Below are positions 1 to 7,774 of a stretch of 32,123 bases of DNA, in pieces. The stretch is from CAZGKW01 sp964526295 (GTDB lineage: Bacteria > Planctomycetota > Phycisphaerae > FEN-1346), in NCBI GenBank assembly GCA_964526295.1, contig CAZGKW010000045.1:1-32123 (forward strand), in the 5' to 3' direction. The notes beneath the pieces are model-generated. The model searched no databases. It saw nothing but the letters and a program-made list of their open reading frames with translations, and was not told where the DNA came from. The translations under genes were made by a program, and so were the position numbers. Position 1 is the stretch's first letter; the number at the start of each line of letters is the position of its first letter.

Positions 1-239
1 CCTTAGCAGGATGAATCTCTCTAAGCCCTTGCCGTTAAAAGACTTAGCTCGGCGATCCCGGCTATCTCGGCGTTGAAATCGCGCCTGCGGCGCCCTCGAA
101 AGGCCGGGTTTTCGGCCCCTTCCGCGGACCCCCCTGAAAATTATAGTGTATGCGGGGTCGGCGCCCATTTTGCCTTTCCTGCCGCCTCCGGGGCCTGCAG
201 GCCTTAGACTGAGAGGCGAACCGAGGCGGAGGCGCGACG

Positions 240-710
240 ATGACCGATGAGGCCGAACTCCGGAAATGGCTGGTCTGGGACCTCCAGCGCGGCGGGGCCC
301 ACTCGACCCTCGACGACGTGGCCGGCGGCGTGCGGCCCGAGGCCCGAGGCAAGCGGCCCGAGGGCGTGGACCACTCGCCCTGGGAGCTCCTGGAGCACAT
401 CCGCATCGCCCAGCGGGACATCCTGGAGTTCTGCCGCAACCCGGACTACGAGGAGATGGCCTGGCCGGAGGCGTTCTGGCCGGAGGAGCCGGCCCCGCCC
501 ACCGAGGACGCCTGGGACGCCAGCGTGGGCTTCTGCCGGGCCGACCGCCGGGCCCTGGCCGACCTGGTGGAGGACCCGGAGACGGACCTCGCGGCCCCCA
601 TCCCGTGGGGCGAGGGGCAGACGATCCTGCGGGAAGCCCTCCTGGCCGCCGACCACAACGCTTACCACGTGGGCCAGATGGCGACCGTGGCCCGCCTGCT
701 GGAGGGCTGA
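240..710 (+). CDS. DinB-family protein (DinB/YfiT-like four-helix bundle)
   Basis: The product is 156 residues, normal for the DinB/YfiT superfamily of metal-binding four-helix bundles. Members are often thiol-dependent transferases or of unknown function. The likely metal ligands are visible: His53 in the helix LLEHIRIAQRDI, and His139 and His143 in the signature DHNAYHVGQ near the C-terminus. There is no signal peptide, so it should be cytoplasmic. The ATG is chosen because GGAGG lies 8 nt upstream. The gene stands alone: a minisatellite follows, and the next gene is on the other strand. The family call is firm. The substrate is unknown, and the E. coli DNA polymerase also called DinB is unrelated. 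Confidence 0.85.
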   Translation: MTDEAELRKWLVWDLQRGGAHSTLDDVAGGVRPEARGKRPEGVDHSPWELLEHIRIAQRDILEFCRNPDYEEMAWPEAFWPEEPAPPTEDAWDASVGFCRADRRALADLVEDPETDLAAPIPWGEGQTILREALLAADHNAYHVGQMATVARLLEG

Positions 711-769
711 GGGCGGTGCCGATGCGGGACCGCGGCTGAGGATGCCCTTCCCCGCGAGGACGCGCCAAG

Positions 770-1072
770 GCCACCCCTCGCCCGCGGAGATGCGCCTCCT
801 GGCGAGGATGGGCCCCCTCAAGCCGCCCCTCTCCCGCGGAGATGCGCCTCTCCCGCGGAGATGCGCCTCGCCCGCGGAGATGCGCCTCCTGGCGAGGATG
901 GGCCCCCTCAGGCCACCCCTCTCCCGCGGAGATGCGCCTCCTGGCGAGGATGGGCCCCCTCAGGCCGCCCCTCGCCAGAGAATCGCCTCGCGCGCGGAGA
1001 TGCGCCTCGCCCGCGGCGATGCGCCTCCTGGCGAGGATGGGCCCCCTCAAGCCGCCCCTCTCCCCCAATGGG
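770..1072. repeat. Minisatellite of two interleaved GC-rich units
   Basis: The gap between the DinB gene and the xylB remnant (711-1099) holds no convincing gene. Two short units alternate in it. GCGGAGATGCGCCT occurs about six times, plus one variant GCGGCGATGCGCCT near 1013. GGCGAGGATGGGCCCCCTCA occurs four times, near 801, 891, 943 and 1031. All forward frames stay open across the array, giving low-complexity shadow proteins of up to 294 residues, which I treat as non-coding. The irregular order of units argues against CRISPR. Confidence 0.8.
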
Positions 1073-1099
1073 CCGAGGCCGTCGGAGGGGCGAGGGAGG

Positions 1100-1684
1100 T
1101 CATGAAGCGTGCAGGGCGGCGATGCGCTTGAAGTCGTCCCTCAGGCTGCGATAGAGCTGGCCGTACTCAGGATAGAGCTTGTCGTACAGGCGGGCCGTCT
1201 GCCGGTCGGTTCGGGTCTCGTCGAGGGTCCTGATGGTGGCATCGCAGGCCTCGGGGACCGTCTTCCAGAGGCCCGTGCCGACGCCGGCGAGCAGGGCCAC
1301 GCCGTAGGCCGGCCCTTCCTCGCTTGAGACGGTCCAGACGGCCTTCTTGTAGACGTCGGCCTGGAGCTGTCGCCAGAACGCGCTGCGTGCCCCGCCGCCC
1401 GCGACGCGGACCTCCTTCACCGGCACGCCCATGCCCTGGATGATCTCCAGGCAGTCGCGCATGGCGTAGGTGGCCCCCTCCATGACGGCCCGTGCCATAT
1501 GGGCCCGCGTGTGCATGTTCGACAGGCCCACCCAGGCGGCCCGGCAGTCCGGGTCGGCGTGCGGCGTCCGCTCGCCCGTCAGGTAGGGCAGGAAGTAGAG
1601 GCCGTGGCTCCCGGGGGGGACGTCGGCCGCGTCGGCCGTGATCAGCTCGTACGGGTCGACCTTCTCGCGCCCGGCCTTCCGCAC
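1100..1684 (-). pseudogene. xylB: Detached 3' end of xylulokinase (second copy)
   Basis: This stretch encodes the last 190 or so residues of xylulokinase, from VRKAGREK to IAALHAS and a TGA stop. It is identical, as far as I can see base by base, to the end of the complete gene at 3934-5466. It lacks the N-terminal FGGY domain and most of the active site, so it cannot be an enzyme. Its upstream edge runs straight into the Fic gene of the insert. The ending LHAS is probably the original C-terminus of the chromosomal gene, because it joins the normal GC-rich flank. The complete copy now ends LHR using insert sequence. Confidence 0.85.
1109..1684. repeat. 576-bp direct repeat, copy 1
   Basis: This copy matches 3940-4515 at a constant offset of 2831 bp with no mismatch that I could find. 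The base to the left (c1108 against g3939) and the base to the right (t1685 against g4516) both differ, so the repeat ends are exact. Confidence 0.9.
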
Positions 1685-2313
1685 TAAAGGCAATTCTGCA
1701 AGAACTGCTCCAATGGCCTGGGATTGCCGTTCCTGTACTCGCTGAGCAATTGCCCGTAAGGAGGTGATTGGTCAAGAGGCCAGCGCCTCGGCCAGTAGCT
1801 GTACCGCCACAGTATAGCCCACACGATGAACCTACCCGCGTGACCGTTACCGTTCAGATAGGGGTGCACCCGCAGAAACTCCTCGAGTATCCCGCACGCC
1901 ACAACCACAGTCCCGAGTAGCTTCAGCCCCGGATCGCACTGGGAGTTCGGCAGCTGATGCGCCACGTCCAGTACGCTCAGTTCGCTCGTCACTCTACTCG
2001 TAAGACCCACCATCGCTTCGTGGACACGGTCAGCCAGCAATCCCACACGGGGGTCTGCACCAACTCCGACCTCGGCGAAACGGAGGCAAGGCCACTGGGA
2101 ACCACGGTAGTTACCCGCATAGTAATCGAACCCTTTGGGCGTCAGGCCAGCAAAGAGACGACGATGATATGGACGGCTGTCACAAGCGCATTGCAGCGTC
2201 AGGCCCTGGTTCTTGAATAGCCATACCAGCAGGGAACGGCACCGGTCCGGCAGCCGTCTCTCACAGTCAGGATGGTCCCGGTACTCCCAAGGCGGGCACT
2301 GGGCGTCTGGCAT
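1684..2313 (-). CDS. Fic-domain protein with a variant motif
   Basis: The product is 209 residues. It carries a Fic core motif at residues 150-161, HPYLNGNGHAGR, against the usual HPFx[D/E]GNGRxxR. The catalytic His150, the GNG anion loop and the last Arg161 are kept. The acidic Mg-binding position is Asn154 and the first Arg is His158, so AMP-transfer activity may be altered or lost. A segment near residues 48-75 resembles the N-terminal part of Fic folds. I see no clear (S/T)xxxE(G/N) self-inhibitory helix. It is the last gene of a three-gene operon: its ATG lies 1 nt after the TGA of the preceding gene. Its TAG stop uses the first base of the flanking xylB repeat, so the native C-terminus may have been cut at the junction. 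Fic proteins are often toxins or effectors; a role here is an inference. Confidence 0.75.
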   Translation of the reverse strand: MPDAQCPPWEYRDHPDCERRLPDRCRSLLVWLFKNQGLTLQCACDSRPYHRRLFAGLTPKGFDYYAGNYRGSQWPCLRFAEVGVGADPRVGLLADRVHEAMVGLTSRVTSELSVLDVAHQLPNSQCDPGLKLLGTVVVACGILEEFLRVHPYLNGNGHAGRFIVWAILWRYSYWPRRWPLDQSPPYGQLLSEYRNGNPRPLEQFLQNCL

Positions 2314-2314
2314 T

Positions 2315-2956
2315 TCAATCGGCCGCGTCCTTCGCGTCGTTCACTACGTCGTCAATCCAAGCCCGGATATCGGACTCAGTCTTCTTGGACTGACGCACCG
2401 CCGCTTCCCGTGCTAGCCCCAGAGTCTCGGCAGACATCTCGCTGGCCGCCGCATGGAGGAATTCAAGTGCGTGATCGCACTTTGCTTTCCATTCCTTCCC
2501 TCTCTCTGTTGGCGACACATACGCCTCGCCGGTATCACTCCCCACGCTTTCAGCGAATCTGGCCCCCTCCTCCAGCACGTATTCCGCGCGCGCAGCGCAC
2601 TCGTCCTCACCACAGATCTGGGTGATCCATAGCTCACCCTCAATGGAACCCATGATGACGGAGATCGCGCCTAGACGCCCCACGGCACTTGGGGGCGTTT
2701 GACGACCGATGACTGGAAAAGGCACAAGACCTGAACCGAGAACCCCAGTCGAGGGCAAGATCGTCACACCGCCCATAGAGATTACATCGTCCGCGGCCAC
2801 CAGCACGACTTCGGGCGAGTCGCTATCATGCCATTCGGGCATCATCCGTTGCCCGAACCGTGCTTCTGCGCACGGTTGCCCCGCAGCCCCAACCGGAGGC
2901 GGGTCGCTTCCGAACGTCTCTAGCTCTATAGGCCCCGAGAGGTTCGCAGCTCTCAT
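2315..2956 (-). CDS. Hypothetical protein, middle gene of the Fic cassette
   Basis: The product is 213 residues and belongs to no family that I recognise. There is no signal peptide or membrane segment. Residues about 45-105 look like an alternating strand-rich domain (runs such as EVVLVAADDVISMGG and LGAISVIMGS). The C-terminal 90 residues are helical and charged (ERGKEWKAKCDHALEFLH) and end in an acidic DAKDAAD tail. Its ATG overlaps the TGA of the upstream gene in an ATGA, which implies translational coupling, and the Fic gene follows after 1 nt. Reading frame, coupling and codon use support a real gene. It could be a partner or antidote of the Fic protein, but nothing in its sequence proves that. 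Confidence 0.6.
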   Translation of the reverse strand: MRAANLSGPIELETFGSDPPPVGAAGQPCAEARFGQRMMPEWHDSDSPEVVLVAADDVISMGGVTILPSTGVLGSGLVPFPVIGRQTPPSAVGRLGAISVIMGSIEGELWITQICGEDECAARAEYVLEEGARFAESVGSDTGEAYVSPTERGKEWKAKCDHALEFLHAAASEMSAETLGLAREAAVRQSKKTESDIRAWIDDVVNDAKDAAD

Positions 2957-3735
2957 GGGATGTCACCCCTTTCCGCGACCTCGGTTGCGAGTGCCGCCAG
3001 CTCCTCCACAACATCGGCAACCTCGCCAGCAGAAAGCCGACCCTCGCATTCAGGAACGGTGTTCACGTCAAATTGCAGCCTACAGGCGAAGTCCTCTCCA
3101 ACGCTCACCTGCTTCGCAAGTCGGCCTTCTGCCAACACAGCTTGACCACTTTGCCGACTGGCGACCGACCACCTTGAGAGTCTGTTGAGCTCAAGACCGG
3201 TCACCCCAACCTGCGAGGCCCTTCTCCGATTGATCTGATAGAGAAAATCTCGTGAGCTATTCGGATCAAGCTCCACCTTGCTCAAATACAGGGAGAGCTG
3301 GCGGTACCCTTCGTGCCTGTCAGAAACAGGCTGCAAGAGAACTCCCGCCAAGGCGACACGTTGCGCCTGAGGGCATGAATCCGATGCCAACCACCTGCCC
3401 ACAACCTCGCGGAGAACCGCGAGGATTTCAGGAAACGGCCCAATGGCTGGAAAGGCTGGCGGCAGTTCACCTTCCGGCTGAGGGTGCTGAATAACCCAAT
3501 CTACCCTCACCGGTTGAACGCTCAGGCTCAGAGTCCCCTCTCCGTATGGACCTGCCTGCCTGCGAACGCCCTGCCGGGGGCGGTTGAGCTCTTCCTCCGG
3601 CTCCTCACCGACCACTTCGTGCCACCAGCCTGGGTCCGCAACAGGGGCCTCGCCGCTCGGGAAGAGTGTGAATCTAAGATTCTCAACCTGCCACGCGCTG
3701 ACCGAGGAACGCTCAGTTGCCTCTGCGGTAGCCAT
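2953..3735 (-). CDS. Hypothetical protein, first gene of the Fic cassette (TIGR04255-like?)
   Basis: The product is 260 residues, soluble, with no signal peptide. It begins WQVENLRFTLFPS and contains WWHEVVGEEPEEE near residue 38, a LSLSVQPVRVDWVIQ strand near residue 70, and DFLYQINRRRAS near 163 followed by NRLSRWSV. The overall look recalls the sporadically distributed TIGR04255-type hypothetical proteins, but I cannot confirm this. The ATG has an AGAGGTGAG purine run upstream and lies about 55 nt downstream of a good promoter. It leads the operon and overlaps the next gene by ATGA. The function is unknown; an association with mobile or defence cassettes is inferred from its neighbours. 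Confidence 0.6.
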   Translation of the reverse strand: MATAEATERSSVSAWQVENLRFTLFPSGEAPVADPGWWHEVVGEEPEEELNRPRQGVRRQAGPYGEGTLSLSVQPVRVDWVIQHPQPEGELPPAFPAIGPFPEILAVLREVVGRWLASDSCPQAQRVALAGVLLQPVSDRHEGYRQLSLYLSKVELDPNSSRDFLYQINRRRASQVGVTGLELNRLSRWSVASRQSGQAVLAEGRLAKQVSVGEDFACRLQFDVNTVPECEGRLSAGEVADVVEELAALATEVAERGDIP

Positions 3736-3787
3736 CGCAGTCTCACCTCTTTCTCGGGCCGCGGGAACCGTGTTCCCACACTACACT

Positions 3788-3817
3788 ACTTTACAACACC
3801 ATCCAGGCGACAGTCAA
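3788..3817 (-). promoter_or_regulatory. Promoter of the Fic cassette
   Basis: On the minus strand a -35 TTGACT (3817-3812) is followed after 18 bp by a -10 TAAAGT (3793-3788). It sits inside the insert and points into the first cassette gene, so the cassette brings its own promoter. Confidence 0.5.
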
Positions 3818-3933
3818 TTCTCAACGAGCCCGCCGGGACTGGGCACTACGTCCCTCAACAGTGGCTGCGTAACCACCCCCTCTCGCGAAGTCGGCCATCA
3901 CCATGAGGTCGACCAACTCAAGACGGTGTGAGA

Positions 3934-5466
3934 TTATCGGTGCAGGGCGGCGATGCGCTTGAAGTCGTCCCTCAGGCTGCGATAGAGCTGGCCGTACTCA
4001 GGATAGAGCTTGTCGTACAGGCGGGCCGTCTGCCGGTCGGTTCGGGTCTCGTCGAGGGTCCTGATGGTGGCATCGCAGGCCTCGGGGACCGTCTTCCAGA
4101 GGCCCGTGCCGACGCCGGCGAGCAGGGCCACGCCGTAGGCCGGCCCTTCCTCGCTTGAGACGGTCCAGACGGCCTTCTTGTAGACGTCGGCCTGGAGCTG
4201 TCGCCAGAACGCGCTGCGTGCCCCGCCGCCCGCGACGCGGACCTCCTTCACCGGCACGCCCATGCCCTGGATGATCTCCAGGCAGTCGCGCATGGCGTAG
4301 GTGGCCCCCTCCATGACGGCCCGTGCCATATGGGCCCGCGTGTGCATGTTCGACAGGCCCACCCAGGCGGCCCGGCAGTCCGGGTCGGCGTGCGGCGTCC
4401 GCTCGCCCGTCAGGTAGGGCAGGAAGTAGAGGCCGTGGCTCCCGGGGGGGACGTCGGCCGCGTCGGCCGTGATCAGCTCGTACGGGTCGACCTTCTCGCG
4501 CCCGGCCTTCCGCACGAGGTCCCGGCAGAGGGTGTTGCGGAACCACTGGAGGCTGCCCCCCGCGGCCAGGACCACCCCCATGACGTGCCACTTGCCGGGC
4601 ACGGCGTGGCAGAACGTATGGACGCGTCCCTCGGGGTCGGTCTCGACCGTCTCGGCGTGGGCGAAGACGACGCCGCTCGTGCCCATCGTCGCACTGATGA
4701 CGCCGCGCCGCACGATGCCGTTGCCGACGGCGCCGGCGGCCTGGTCGCCCCCGCCGCCGACCACCGGCACGCCCTCGGCCAGGCCCGTCGCCTTGGCGGC
4801 TTGCTTGGTGAGCCGCCCGGAGACCTCCGGCGACTCGAAGACCTCCGGCAGAAGGTCGGCGTCGATGTCCAAGAGGCCGAGCAGCTTTTTCGACCACTTG
4901 CGCTTCTGGACGTCCAAGAGGAGGGTGCCGCTGGCGTCGCTCACCTCGGTGGCGAACTGGCCCGTCAGGCGGTACCGGACGTAGTCCTTCGGCAGAAGGA
5001 CCTTGGCGGCCCGCTCGTAGATGCGGGGCTCGTGCTTGCGGACCCACAGGACCTTCGGTGCGGTAAAGCCCGTCAGGGCGGGGTTCGAGACGAGGCGGAT
5101 GAGCTTCCGCCGGCCGCCGGCGGCCTGGGTGATCTGGTCGCACTCGGCGCCGGTCCGCTGGTCGTTCCACAGGATGGCCCGCCGGAGGACCTCGCCTTTT
5201 GCATCGAGAAACACCGACCCGTGCATCTGGCCCGACAGGCCGATGCCGCCCACCTGGTCGCCCTTCACCTCGGCCTTCCGGAGGGCCATCTTGATGCTGC
5301 GGCAGGTGGCCTTCCACCAGTCCTCGGGCTCCTGCTCGCTCCAGGCGGGCTTGGGGGCGTAGGAGGGGTACTCGACGGTGACGGAGGCCCGGATGCGGCC
5401 CTCCGGGTCAATCAGGAGCGTCTTCGTGCCGCTCGTGCCGATGTCGATGCCAATGAGACAGGCCAT
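3934..5466 (-). CDS. xylB: Xylulokinase (FGGY family)
   Basis: This 510-residue FGGY kinase phosphorylates D-xylulose with ATP to xylulose 5-phosphate, feeding the pentose phosphate pathway in the cytoplasm. Visible motifs are the N-terminal phosphate loop GIDIGTSGTKT, MHGSVFLD and WNDQRT in the sugar-binding half, GGGGDQAAGAVGNG with the candidate catalytic Asp, YLTGERTPHADPD, and GGGARSAFWRQLQADV in the ATP-binding half. The start is MACLIGID, with GGAGG 7 nt upstream. An in-frame extension of 40 residues further upstream is Pro/Arg-rich and unlikely to be translated. The last codon before the stop comes from the inserted DNA (LHR instead of LHAS), a change of only a couple of residues at the tail. 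Some FGGY members use other sugars, but xylulose fits best. Confidence 0.92.
   Translation of the reverse strand: MACLIGIDIGTSGTKTLLIDPEGRIRASVTVEYPSYAPKPAWSEQEPEDWWKATCRSIKMALRKAEVKGDQVGGIGLSGQMHGSVFLDAKGEVLRRAILWNDQRTGAECDQITQAAGGRRKLIRLVSNPALTGFTAPKVLWVRKHEPRIYERAAKVLLPKDYVRYRLTGQFATEVSDASGTLLLDVQKRKWSKKLLGLLDIDADLLPEVFESPEVSGRLTKQAAKATGLAEGVPVVGGGGDQAAGAVGNGIVRRGVISATMGTSGVVFAHAETVETDPEGRVHTFCHAVPGKWHVMGVVLAAGGSLQWFRNTLCRDLVRKAGREKVDPYELITADAADVPPGSHGLYFLPYLTGERTPHADPDCRAAWVGLSNMHTRAHMARAVMEGATYAMRDCLEIIQGMGVPVKEVRVAGGGARSAFWRQLQADVYKKAVWTVSSEEGPAYGVALLAGVGTGLWKTVPEACDATIRTLDETRTDRQTARLYDKLYPEYGQLYRSLRDDFKRIAALHR
3940..4515. repeat. 576-bp direct repeat, copy 2 (inside intact xylB)
   Basis: This copy is identical to 1109-1684 and in the same orientation. 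It forms the C-terminal 190 codons of the complete xylulokinase gene. Confidence 0.9.
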
Positions 5467-5671
5467 GGGCGCCTCCGCTGGCTTGCCGGCAGGCCCCCCT
5501 CGGGACGGGCGGACCCTGTCGTCGGGCGCGGCCGGTTGCACGGGCCCCGCTGGCGCACGGGGCAGGCCGCGGTCGGTTCGGTGCACGGACCAGGCCGGGC
5601 GACGGCGGGACGAACGGAACGCCCCGGACGGGCCGGGGCGGGGCGGACACGACGGGCCGGGACGCGGGATG

Positions 5672-6139
5672 CTAGTCCTCGTCGTCCTCGTCCTCGTCGT
5701 CGTCGTCCCAGTCCTCGTCGTCGTCCCAGTCCTCGTCGTCGTCCCAGTCCTCGTCGTCGTCCTCGTCCTCGTCGTCCTCGTCGAGGTCGTCGTCCAGGTC
5801 GTCGTCGAGGTCGTCGAGGTCGCCCGCCTCGCCGGCTGCGTACAGCTCTTCGGTCTCGTTCACGTCTCGGTCCTCCGATTGACTGGACTCGATCTCGGCA
5901 ATCACCTCGGCCGCCCGGTCGGCGTAGTCCTCCGGCACGAGGACGGGCACGCCGGCCGCTACGTCCGGGACGCCCGCCACGGCGGCGCTGATCTGCTCCA
6001 GGACGGTCGGAATGCCGGCCGCCTCCAGCTCGGCCTTGAACAGCTCGGCCTCGGCCACGTTGTTGGCGTGGACGACGAGGACCAGCTCGGTGAACTCCTC
6101 GTCGGCCCCGCCCGCTTCGTCGGGTCGCTTCGCCGCCAC
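5672..6139 (-). CDS. DUF2007-type protein with a long acidic tail
   Basis: The product is 155 residues in two parts. Residues 16-84 (TELVLVVHANNVAEAELFKA through LVPEDYADRAAEVIAEI) fit the DUF2007 fold, a small GlnB-like 'putative signal transducing' domain. Residues 108-155 are almost purely Asp, Glu and Trp, made of repeats of DDEDW encoded by an 18-bp tandem repeat. The start is GTG, with GGAAGGAA about 8 nt upstream and a strong promoter before that. The acidic tail could bind cations or basic partners, or act as a soluble spacer. The opposite strand shows a long Val/Leu-rich open frame, which is a shadow of the repeat. It lies 205 bp upstream of xylB on the same strand. The function is unknown. 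Confidence 0.75.
   Translation of the reverse strand: MAAKRPDEAGGADEEFTELVLVVHANNVAEAELFKAELEAAGIPTVLEQISAAVAGVPDVAAGVPVLVPEDYADRAAEVIAEIESSQSEDRDVNETEELYAAGEAGDLDDLDDDLDDDLDEDDEDEDDDEDWDDDEDWDDDEDWDDDDEDEDDED
5700..5766. repeat. 18-bp tandem repeat encoding the acidic tail
   Basis: Three or more head-to-tail copies of GTCGTCGTCCCAGTCCTC (plus strand) encode DEDWDD on the minus strand. Degenerate copies continue to about 5815. Confidence 0.8.
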
Positions 6140-6175
6140 GGCCGCATTCCTTCCTGCACTGGGCCTGCCGCGCGA

Positions 6176-6204
6176 ACTGTAGTCCCGTCCCGGAAAGGTG
6201 TCAA
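6176..6204 (-). promoter_or_regulatory. Promoter of the DUF2007 gene
   Basis: A perfect -35 TTGACA (6204-6199) and a -10 TACAGT (6181-6176) are separated by 17 bp. They lie 37 bp upstream of the GTG start. Confidence 0.7.
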
Positions 6205-6340
6205 GGGCAAATAGAAGTCGTTTTTCAGTGCCGGCGAAGTCCGCTGAAGGGCGGCCTCCGCGGGTCCGTTTCCTCCGCCCACAGCGGTGTCCCCGCTCCC
6301 CGTGGGGGAGCGCAACCGGTGGCCCCGGCGCACGCGGGTC

Positions 6341-6461
6341 CTACAACGCCAGTTCGCTGCTTCATCCCGCCCGGCGGCCTTCCCAGGCCGCCAGGAACTC
6401 GCTTCAGGCCCGATCGCGGCGGCCTGGGAAGGCCGCCGCGCGGCAAGTGGCGTTGGAGTAC
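6341..6461. repeat. 121-bp palindrome-pair element, copy A
   Basis: The element starts CTACAACGCCA and ends with the imperfect inverse (TGGCGTTGGAG). It contains two strong hairpins: 6373-6392 (8-bp stem, TCCC loop) and 6416-6439 (10-bp stem, GGGA loop). A near-identical copy lies in the opposite orientation at 21662-21782. The structure resembles REP/BIME doublets or a very small MITE. The rest of 6205-6610 shows no gene. Confidence 0.8.
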
Positions 6462-6610
6462 CAGGCACGGTCTATCGCCTGTCCTACGCTGCTTGAGTGT
6501 ACCAAACACGAAACGCAAAGAGGAACGCCGGCTGTCCCTGCGTCTGGAGCGTTGCAGGGGGCCAAGGGCCCGGCCCATGCGTTTAACGGGTTGGGTCCGC
6601 GCCGCGCCGG

Positions 6611-7408
6611 TCAATCGTCCTTCTCCCAGCTCTCGACGACCTCGCGGGCACGGGCCGCCACCGACGCGAAGTTGCCGTAACGCAGTATACGACGCACCAG
6701 GATGCTGAACCACAGTTCAATCTGGTTGAGCCACGACCCGTGGGTCGGCGTGTAGTGGAAGACGAAGCGGCCCCCGTGCCGCCGGTTCCAATCGGTCATG
6801 TACGCGCCTTGGCCCGTATCGCAGTGCGTGTTGAGGTTGTCGAGCACGACGTGCACCCGCCGTTGGCGATAGACCGAGGCGACCTCGTCGAGGAAGGCCA
6901 GGAAGTCCAAACGCCTCCGCTGGGGCGTGCAGCGGCCCAGAACCTTGCCCGTGGCGACGTTAAAGCAGGCAAACAGGCACGAGGTGCCGTGGCGCCGGTA
7001 CTCGAACTCGAAGCGTCCCGCGCGGCCCGCTCCAGCGGGCACGAGCGGACGCCGCCGCGACAGGGCCTGGATGCCGCTCTTTTCGTCGATGCCGAGCACC
7101 GGTTCCCCCCTGGGCGGATGCACGTAGAGGTCGACGATCTCGCGCATCTTCTCCTGGAAGGTCGGGTCCTCGCTGTGACACCACTGCTTGACGTGATGCG
7201 GCTTCAGGTCGGCCTCCCCCCGGATCCGTCCCACCGTGGCCGCGCTGATGGCACGCACCAGGCCGGCCGAGACCACCGCCCGGGCGAGCCTCTCGTGGGT
7301 CCACCGCACGTCCGGCAGGCCGAAGTCGCGGGGCGACCGGCAGGCGGCGGCCACGACCTGCGGAATTCCGGTGACACAATACGGTTTTCTCACGCCTTCC
7401 AAGCGCAC
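6611..7408 (-). pseudogene. IS630-type transposase, truncated
   Basis: The 265-residue frame contains the IS630 catalytic core: GIDEKSG with Asp108, VVLDNLNTH with Asp190, and HGSWLNQIELWF with Glu231, so the DDE triad is intact. The N-terminal helix-turn-helix region of about 90 residues that full-length members carry is missing. The frame also stops (WEKDD) before the usual C-terminal helix and tail. The GTG start at 7408 is simply the first start in the frame, and no ribosome site supports it. I found no matching terminal inverted repeats or TA duplication. It is most likely a decayed insertion sequence. The same region is rich in short repeats, consistent with repeated insertion here. Confidence 0.75.
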
Positions 7409-7738
7409 TTGCCAAGCAGAATGATACGAGATATCCCCGCACCACGCCAGGGACGGATTGTGCGAATGCGGAATGCGGAATGAACCGCAAGGCTCCCGTT
7501 CGGCCCCCCGCTCGCGCGGGGGCGCTCTCTTGGAGCCTGGGCCTCAGGGCCGAAGGCAGGGCAGGTTCTGCCGCCCGCCCGGGGCGGGCCCTGCCACCGC
7601 ACTCCAAAGGCACCGCAGACGGCGGCCCGGAGCCGCCGACACCCTCACCCCCGCCCTCTCCCAGCGTCGCCATGGCTATGCCGGGCAAGCCTGTCGAGGG
7701 AGAGGGAGTGGCCGCCACCGCACTCCAAAGGCCGGTGG
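7409..7738. other. Gene-free repeat debris upstream of aroA
   Basis: The stretch holds no gene. It contains the heptamer array GCGGAAT at 7462-7482, which has a second locus at 23529-23561. A 7-bp-stem hairpin lies near 7508-7525. A direct repeat of 18 bp, GCCACCGCACTCCAAAGG, occurs at 7593-7610 and 7714-7731. A REP-like pair CCCTCTCCC (7654-7662) / GGGAGAGGG (7698-7706) has an unusually long 35-nt loop. Confidence 0.65.
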
Positions 7739-7767
7739 TTGCAGGCGAGGCGGCGCGCGGGTACAGT
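7739..7767 (+). promoter_or_regulatory. Putative aroA promoter
   Basis: TTGCAG (7739-7744), 17 bp, then TACAGT (7762-7767), the same -10 hexamer as at the DUF2007 gene. Transcription would begin at about 7774, next to the aroA ATG, giving a leaderless message. Confidence 0.5.
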
Positions 7768-7774
7768 CTCGGCC

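Larger units (their letters stand above)
1685..3939. mobile_element. 2.26-kb insert carrying the Fic operon, flanked by the xylB duplication
   Basis: The segment has visibly lower GC than both flanks and is filled by one promoter and three genes on the minus strand. The two copies of the 576-bp xylB repeat border it directly. There is no transposase, integrase or terminal inverted repeat. The arrangement is what a single crossover between the chromosome and a circular molecule carrying a xylB 3' fragment would leave. An assembly artefact could also produce it. Confidence 0.6.

Noticed and set aside
140..147. TATAGT / TATAAT-like hexamers upstream of the DinB gene
   Set aside because: There is no acceptable -35 at 16-18 bp on either strand, so I do not call a promoter.
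770..1072. CRISPR array
   Set aside because: The units are of unequal spacing, the intervening sequence is itself repetitive, and no cas gene is nearby.
1685..3939. Insert as a transposon or integron cassette
   Set aside because: No transposase, integrase, terminal inverted repeat or attC-like site is visible, and the flanking repeat is far too long for a target-site duplication.
4330..5991. A 553-residue plus-strand open frame across xylB and the DUF2007 gene
   Set aside because: It is antisense to a clear xylulokinase, is Arg/Pro/Gly-rich, and runs through the acidic repeat; it is a GC-rich shadow frame.
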